Origin: Stramenopiles sp. TOSAG23-2
Lineage: Eukaryota; Sar
Assembly (NCBI GenBank): GCA_900128395.1
Contig: LT649911.1
Span: 1 to 11,648, forward strand
Length of the DNA: 11,648 nucleotides
Reading direction: 5' to 3'
Shown: positions 9,001 through 11,648 of the stretch, in pieces
How the letters are laid out: each line of letters begins with the position of its first letter
Position numbering within the stretch: position 1 is the stretch's first letter
Position numbers and translations under genes: made by a program
The notes under the pieces: generated by a model
What the model was told of the DNA's origin: nothing
Databases searched by the model: none
The model's input: the letters and a program-made list of their open reading frames with translations, nothing else

Positions 9001-10219
9001 CATCTACATCATTTGACAATGCATTTGATATATTTATTAGAAATTTATCGTTGATCCAGTCACTGTTGTATAAACATATTTTCCCACTGCAAGAACTATT
9101 TCCTTCTATATCTTGATATTGATTTTCTTCTTCACCAGATTCATCTATATTGTTCCTATTATCAACTGGTGGTGAAGCAAATACAAATTTACTTTGCAAA
9201 TTAATATATGCATCATCGAAAACACGTTTTACTTCGTATATTAAATGACCAACATGCTCATCGTGTACTTCATCCACATACGGTCCACCTTGCTCTTTTA
9301 AGGCATTGATTTTATTGACTAGTTTAATTGGTAGATAATCTTTGAAATATTCCATGTATACCAGTACAATATTCCATAACCGTTGTCCATTTACTGTCAG
9401 AACTGGGGTAGTATTGTCATTTAAATCTAAACTATCATCTTCCTCGCCAATATTATTAATAGTATTATTATTATTGCTTGCATTACTAAAATTACGACCA
9501 ATTTCTACAATTTTTTCATAAATATGTACTCTATTGCCAATATCTTGGCATTGCAGACGTTTCCCAAAAATAGACGTGTGAAAGGATATATTTTGCTGAT
9601 CAATTAGCCAGCATACGTATTTTTTCAGGTGTTTTTGTGTATTTACTGGCTTCCCGTTAATTAAATCGAAGGTATCCTTACAAATTTTAAAATCCTTGTA
9701 TTCTTTTGAAATATTTTTAAATTGCTGCATCATGATTTGGAAAGAACCAACATCGATACTTCCCACGTCTCCTTTTCCTTTCTTTGTATTCATGCGATCT
9801 TGGAGAATATTACGTTCGTACAACTTTGTTTGCAACATGTAGTTAAAGAAGCGTTTTATAATTGAATCAATAGAAACTCGAACATTACGTTTTTGACCAG
9901 CGACAGCAATATGATGTGTTAATATATCTGCTGCATTAGATGGTTCAAACGAAGTCCGGGATACACCTGACGACAAATCTTGTAAAAATTTCTCTCTGTT
10001 ATCTTCCAAAGTTGCTTTACTTAATTCACTTGCTATTTTTTGTTTTAATATTTCAGCTTGTTTTGTGTTGCCATGCGTACCAGATACCACAACTCGTTGA
10101 AGCTCATCATTATATTTCTTAATTTCCTCTGATATTTGTGACTCTAACGAAGCTTGCCTTTCAATTATACTTTGCATATTCGGTATATCAGCAGCCGTTG
10201 TATTCTTCTGTTCTGCCAT
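3092..10219 (-). CDS. Giant coiled-coil protein (2375 aa), probably ciliary, CCDC162/C6orf183-like
   Basis: One uninterrupted frame. ATG at 10219 is the first Met after an in-frame minus-strand stop at 10268-10270. About residues 10-240 are a charged helical N-terminal region. About 245-260 and 580-607 are Asn/Asp-rich low-complexity inserts, with further acidic stretches between. About 550-1690 is a long, mostly helical region without motifs I can name; it includes LNYFKAVEKRL, which recalls CCDC162/C6orf183 proteins from memory. About 1755-2155 is a strong coiled coil with heptads rich in Leu, Lys and Glu. ERRDWKYTASRHGDTGV follows near 2170, then a Gln-rich stretch at about 2217-2240, RPQTAP at 2241-2246, and a very basic Gly/Asn-rich tail with RPKSAG at 2275-2280. 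No membrane segment or signal peptide is seen. Such proteins are scaffolds, and the tail suggests microtubule or axoneme association (inference). Confidence is high that it is a gene, about 0.45 for the family. Confidence 0.9.
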   Translation of the reverse strand: MAEQKNTTAADIPNMQSIIERQASLESQISEEIKKYNDELQRVVVSGTHGNTKQAEILKQKIASELSKATLEDNREKFLQDLSSGVSRTSFEPSNAADILTHHIAVAGQKRNVRVSIDSIIKRFFNYMLQTKLYERNILQDRMNTKKGKGDVGSIDVGSFQIMMQQFKNISKEYKDFKICKDTFDLINGKPVNTQKHLKKYVCWLIDQQNISFHTSIFGKRLQCQDIGNRVHIYEKIVEIGRNFSNASNNNNTINNIGEEDDSLDLNDNTTPVLTVNGQRLWNIVLVYMEYFKDYLPIKLVNKINALKEQGGPYVDEVHDEHVGHLIYEVKRVFDDAYINLQSKFVFASPPVDNRNNIDESGEEENQYQDIEGNSSCSGKICLYNSDWINDKFLINISNALSNDVDDVTNLFEKQQQEGGSGDIHSQNINSDDGDSTNLDKLLLVEQEFLSEKNLEIVKERLKHEVTTCNVRTIARKRRHDVGTLEEDATAIFDRKSNENDNGMYIDHNNTFEAEDDEFGMKDAIPLLSEKKVRRISESVKNRIEILYNLRFLKTLNCKRRLLSTLNYFKAVEKRLSHDFIIDDDNNIKFNNDNFSLNNNNDNYINDISYLENRMFSKEEKQWHVRQPYDNFDKMYDSAIIALQKLEQSMLEIGSSCIQNFEALSTPSDEYDHNNQQQHVVDRAEILADLYDCEDRYQLNKSFLVNILLKKYYLNLTSKPERKALRDEMLRIIYNRPSFYNAKNNSTEKNNTCYFKTIYNNEVKLLKSKIELFNEIVNDQMEVEKNLSMSSSDNTKVTYHSIKHIVRIMPIMRHVERSNLQLLYRCYESKYSDVIIKLMSYQLLSWIYKDVFLEEWNYVGLLHNNMISINDSEFNGINSNSNCIFAISNKPTWNNIKHACFELIKDAENGFLDNVNLSKQAPPGIQTFYNVIESLLLREELILLYFESEFYREYYNTQREYFGREIIYQDERVADEGKFKPKQVLSYNSSSPGNSSNSDNNKSTDITANKFYSYPLAINNFQYKFYSEDEASTYDYRTINGVKNIIDLTENGLKLLRVSVKAQAVEQSLLLTIIRHNQIQIDEIQLMAAKKNTGSFFITENEKSSYRMILRELSNQVRPQFFSLYRRKSRHHEIFWASYALRSKQFKRESNDQLRNKLMQDLKLELVEDLCNNMIQEVEPEMLRYQTIVVCEDLERITKVMRDKAKEQFEDTIFYTNVDYMNNVMSSINGKNPKSGDDDEEEPKLMEKPESFLIGNYNEIEINNVWYIPNRTELLKLWDQDDSIDSGETKRDKRKKLMNEALILMSAFRDIFWLIKVRCHFFSSSKQAGTDDVDVLYDTMKYEWSKFKFYLEQQDAYDNSRDSDDGYGSRRRRNTKDVSTILIHILRFRTFLYLILRTSINEIFSKCINNVAEEKREASDGVFNLQKLSTDDNVPDKICIISNEDNKSNEILNNIKYNKRVQTSVKVFSQSMLTLLSKNESVLNAYDAHHDFITTNDRFVEKSREILQIKENIHAEPLTHTDHTNYGGGGGSRWFWTHLYKVTYTSNALAIACLEETSPLLGPGYSIGAFTGCICNTISNKLKGIVKHTYNAKGTVRNYINGVLLAMEYLMENHVDNTNANAHGGATDAKNKISSLKSKVDYLITIEKRRFIGNAILDVNNRILKWKYINMIRRQLNSLPLDELAALINNCLSMKQVINIQYLFNQLQEEEHVALGLTDNKKSLSHHKGASVSSKYNDSEVEDVDEGISKNNHKNNDLEVYHLKKTIEQLNIHLNNKTREYNESILSEQRNVNGRVASRCYALLFSIDALKRKLFELKESIKEKEAELMIKARAKCLDEIEHLKSENIELKGKFEEYKETLKIDMLGELAMANRMAMAKILDNDTIVTNKLKQRTVKVAKAEEDVVDLKQDLSRSKREMARLRTDMEQKIMKVSLHNEKKLNEANEKLNKSEGLWSKVTDMEKREEALKQELVSVQSTAIEKNEIIKNLKQNLKLAEHTKNELLNWKISQTQVLTYLRNEIEQYKNTNNNGLGGRSSPKKTQSEVDIIQLQQSADTTKKSLHRANQAVIQLKRELDREKKLKRKAFQQIAIMKEKETKRKIADGNNDNNINDPRGHGNKKSIDYLANDYNDLSENYRLLYVQNEQLRTLLRDHDISPPMNYPGPLGLSERRDWKYTASRHGDTGVDLEDLATKDLKKYKKMDLKPWGEQTSDATNQQPQQQLIEPQQEQANFIQLQQQLQRPQTAPTNLMDKNNSVMKSTTKKRGKKLGKKRRARPKSAGRMRQKLGSSLGNNMRYKNHSSNRGGNMYGSRMAGRGEMNKLKIDSSNNMHNSMRSTNGVAPVSPLSKRRTIVMKRLIDEGRQKNKSRMSQYHNKK
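3098..3103 (-). promoter_or_regulatory. Possible poly(A) signal overlapping the giant gene's last codons
   Basis: On the minus strand the end of the gene reads CAC AAT AAA AAA TAA, so the canonical hexamer AATAAA lies within the codons for Asn-Lys just before the stop. If used, the 3' UTR would be only some tens of bases and would end before the inverted repeat at 3003-3049. A/T-rich codons make a chance match easy. Confidence 0.3.
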
Positions 10220-10590
10220 TGTGATATATTATATATATTATTGGGAAGAATCTTTTTGCAGCATGCGCCTAGGAATTTATATGGCGATACAAATTGGATG
10301 TATTACACACAAAAAAAAAAGATGTATAACTGTTTAACTGCACAATGATCGATGATGTATCTGCAACAACATATTACAGAAGAATTTTGTGATGATGATA
10401 ACCAACGTAAAATATAATAATAACGGCCTCTTTCACAACACAATAATGTACATTATTGTACAACCCAGCCCTAGCAGTATCATATCATTACAATTCGCAT
10501 ATTTTCCCTCAAATTTCATCAAAATCATCATTTTCAACCTAAATTCTTCAATTTCATTGTTATAATGATGGATTTTTCATTTCATTACCA
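10220..10590. other. 5' flank of the giant gene, no coding sequence
   Basis: The 370 bases before the giant gene's ATG hold no credible frame on either strand. On the minus strand an AT-only stretch (10222-10241) lies directly before the start codon and could be a TATA-like or unstructured leader. An A run at about 10310-10320 is a T run in the gene's sense. The perfect palindrome at 10440-10459 is about 220 bases upstream of the start codon. Transcription start sites cannot be located from sequence. Confidence 0.5.
10440..10459. promoter_or_regulatory. 20-bp perfect palindrome upstream of the giant gene
   Basis: The half-site ACAATAATGT is followed directly by its reverse complement ACATTATTGT, with no spacer and no mismatch. 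Perfect 20-base dyads are uncommon even in AT-rich DNA. The location in the 5' flank suggests a binding site for a homodimeric regulator, but a chance or cruciform-prone element is possible. Confidence 0.4.
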
Positions 10591-10986
10591 GAAAACAAAG
10601 GAAAAACATTGAAAATACCTTTTGAAAGTTAGGCTCCACTAGTATACCATTTTTCCTATCAATTGGCAAAATAATTTTGACATTTCTTGTTTTCAGAAAT
10701 TAGGGATAGCAGATTTTCTGGTATCGAATTTTTACATTAAAATTTGTACTTAAATAAATTATTAATTTACAGAAATGACTAAAAAAAAGAAAACAAAGGA
10801 AAAACATTGAAAATACCTTTTTAAACTTAGGCTCCACTAGTATACCATTTTTCCTATCAATTGGCAAAATAATTTTGACATTTCTTGTTTTCAGAAATTA
10901 GGGATAGCAGAATTTCTGGCATCAAATTTTTACATTAAAATTTGTACTTAAATAAATTATTAATTTACAGAAATGACTAAAATAAA
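10591..10986. repeat. Tandem duplication A, two 198-bp units
   Basis: Unit 1 is 10591-10788 and unit 2 is 10789-10986, exactly adjacent and aligned without gaps. I count about six substitutions (about 97% identity), clustered near 10624-10628, 10733-10746 and the terminal A run. No third copy is seen on either side. Neither unit has a useful reading frame, terminal inverted repeat or RNA-gene signature. The substitutions argue against simple assembly duplication of one molecule. Confidence 0.93.
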
Positions 10987-11135
10987 GTATAAAATTCATA
11001 GAAATCATTAAATTATAAAAATATCCATTTTTTAAAACACAAAATACATATAAAAATAACATCGTCATTTTAACAATTTCAACTTGGTCTTAAATTATAT
11101 ATAAATACCATCAATATGAAATCATACAAAATATC
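10987..11135. other. AT-rich spacer between tandem duplications A and B
   Basis: Very AT-rich sequence without a reading frame or an obvious repeat. I see nothing functional in it. It separates the two unrelated tandem dimers. Confidence 0.5.
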
Positions 11136-11521
11136 ATATTTTAGATGGAAATGTCATTTTTTACATAAATTGTAAATATCGTTTTTGGAAGATTTAGACC
11201 TATCAAAATTTAGTATAATATTTTTATACTAAATAGTGTAAGACAGAGCCGACACTACACGTGAAAAGCACCTATCAAGTAGAGTTACAGCTATAGGGTT
11301 ACGCGTTTTTTTCAGCTTTTAACAGTTAATATTTTAGATGGAAATGTCATTTTTTACATAAATTGTAAATATCGTTTTTGGAAGATTGAAACCTATCTAA
11401 ATTCAGTATTATATTTTTGTACTAAATAGTGTAAGACAGAGTCGACACTACATGTAAAAAGCACCTATCAAGTAGTGTTACAGCTATAGGGTTACGCGTT
11501 TTTTTCAACTTTTAACGGTTA
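11136..11521. repeat. Tandem duplication B, two 193-bp units
   Basis: Unit 1 is 11136-11328 and unit 2 is 11329-11521, directly adjacent and gap-free. I count about twelve substitutions (about 94% identity), so this duplication looks older than A. The first 58 bases of the unit are identical in both copies, and so is ACAGCTATAGGGTTACGCG followed by a seven-T run near the end. A comparatively GC-rich core (11234-11305 in unit 1) sits in otherwise very AT-rich DNA. The unit does not match unit A apart from short CCTATCAA words. Confidence 0.92.
11209..11257. repeat. Two consecutive hairpins inside unit 1 of repeat B
   Basis: TTTAGTATAA (11209-11218) and TTATACTAAA (11224-11233) form a perfect 10-bp stem with a 5-base loop. 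Immediately after, TAGTGT (11234-11239) pairs with ACACTA (11252-11257) around a 12-base loop. In unit 2 the first stem is damaged by several uncompensated changes, while the second is intact. A CACGTG palindrome at 11258-11263 in unit 1 is lost in unit 2. Confidence 0.55.
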
Positions 11522-11648
11522 TTCAAATATGAAGTAGATACAAGAATATTCATATACCTTGTACAGTTATTACCAAACATATAAAAACTGATTGTGGATA
11601 CTTATTTTTCTAAAGTTATGTATACATATATGTAAAAAACTACCTTTT
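11522..11648. other. Non-coding AT-rich end of window
   Basis: This stretch contains no reading frame, no further copy of repeat A or B and no RNA-gene signature that I can identify. Confidence 0.5.

Noticed and set aside
91-10219. Bacterial or ciliate-code origin
   Set aside because: Large Asn-rich intronless frames in isolation could suggest this, but standard stops are respected, Gln is encoded by CAA/CAG, there are no operons or ribosome-binding sites, and the giant protein is of eukaryotic ciliary type.
10154-10348. 64-codon plus-strand frame over the giant gene's start
   Set aside because: It overlaps the start codon region antisense and has no protein-like features.
11234-11317. tRNA or spliced-leader RNA gene in repeat B
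   Set aside because: No A/B box consensus, no cloverleaf and no clear Sm site; kept only as a low-confidence small-RNA hypothesis.
10591-11521. Transposon or MITE
   Set aside because: No terminal inverted repeats, target-site duplications or transposase remnants; the structure is simple tandem duplication.

Overview
The window looks like nuclear DNA of a small-genome, probably flagellated, unicellular eukaryote. It is AT-rich throughout. It has one very long uninterrupted reading frame with Asn/Asp-rich low-complexity stretches, a plausible spliceosomal intron, no ribosome-binding sites or operons, and a protein with the features of a ciliary/axonemal coiled-coil scaffold. Standard stop codons are respected in both long frames. 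I cannot place the species.

Layout. (1) 1-55 is an inverted copy of 655-709, joined to the rest through a 7-base microhomology. It looks like a foldback, either a real rearrangement or an amplification/assembly chimera. It cuts the first gene inside its N-terminal domain. (2) 49-2436, plus strand: a 5'-truncated two-enzyme fusion, an M20-family N-carbamoyl-amino-acid/allantoate amidohydrolase-like module followed by an amidase-signature module closest to peptide amidases. (3) 2426-2577 is a candidate phase-1 intron. If spliced, it replaces the short native C-terminus with a 115-residue polar, then strongly basic, tail encoded by 2578-2924. (4) 2925-3091 is a short convergent intergenic stretch with a 13-bp-arm inverted repeat. 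(5) 3092-10219, minus strand: a single 2375-codon gene for a giant coiled-coil protein. It resembles CCDC162/C6orf183-type ciliary proteins and ends in a basic tail with RPQTAP and RPKSAG motifs. (6) 10220-11648 is non-coding: the 5' flank of the giant gene with a 20-bp perfect palindrome, then two unrelated tandem duplications of nearly equal unit length (198 bp, about 97% identical; 193 bp, about 94% identical).

How the parts relate. The fused enzyme is a plausible nitrogen-scavenging protein: both halves hydrolyse C-N bonds of carbamoyl or amide groups and release ammonia. The giant protein is unrelated in function and simply converges on the enzyme gene. The most noteworthy items are the enzyme fusion with its hidden spliced tail, the terminal foldback, and the paired tandem-dimer region. 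I see no phage, IS element, CRISPR, rRNA or tRNA gene.
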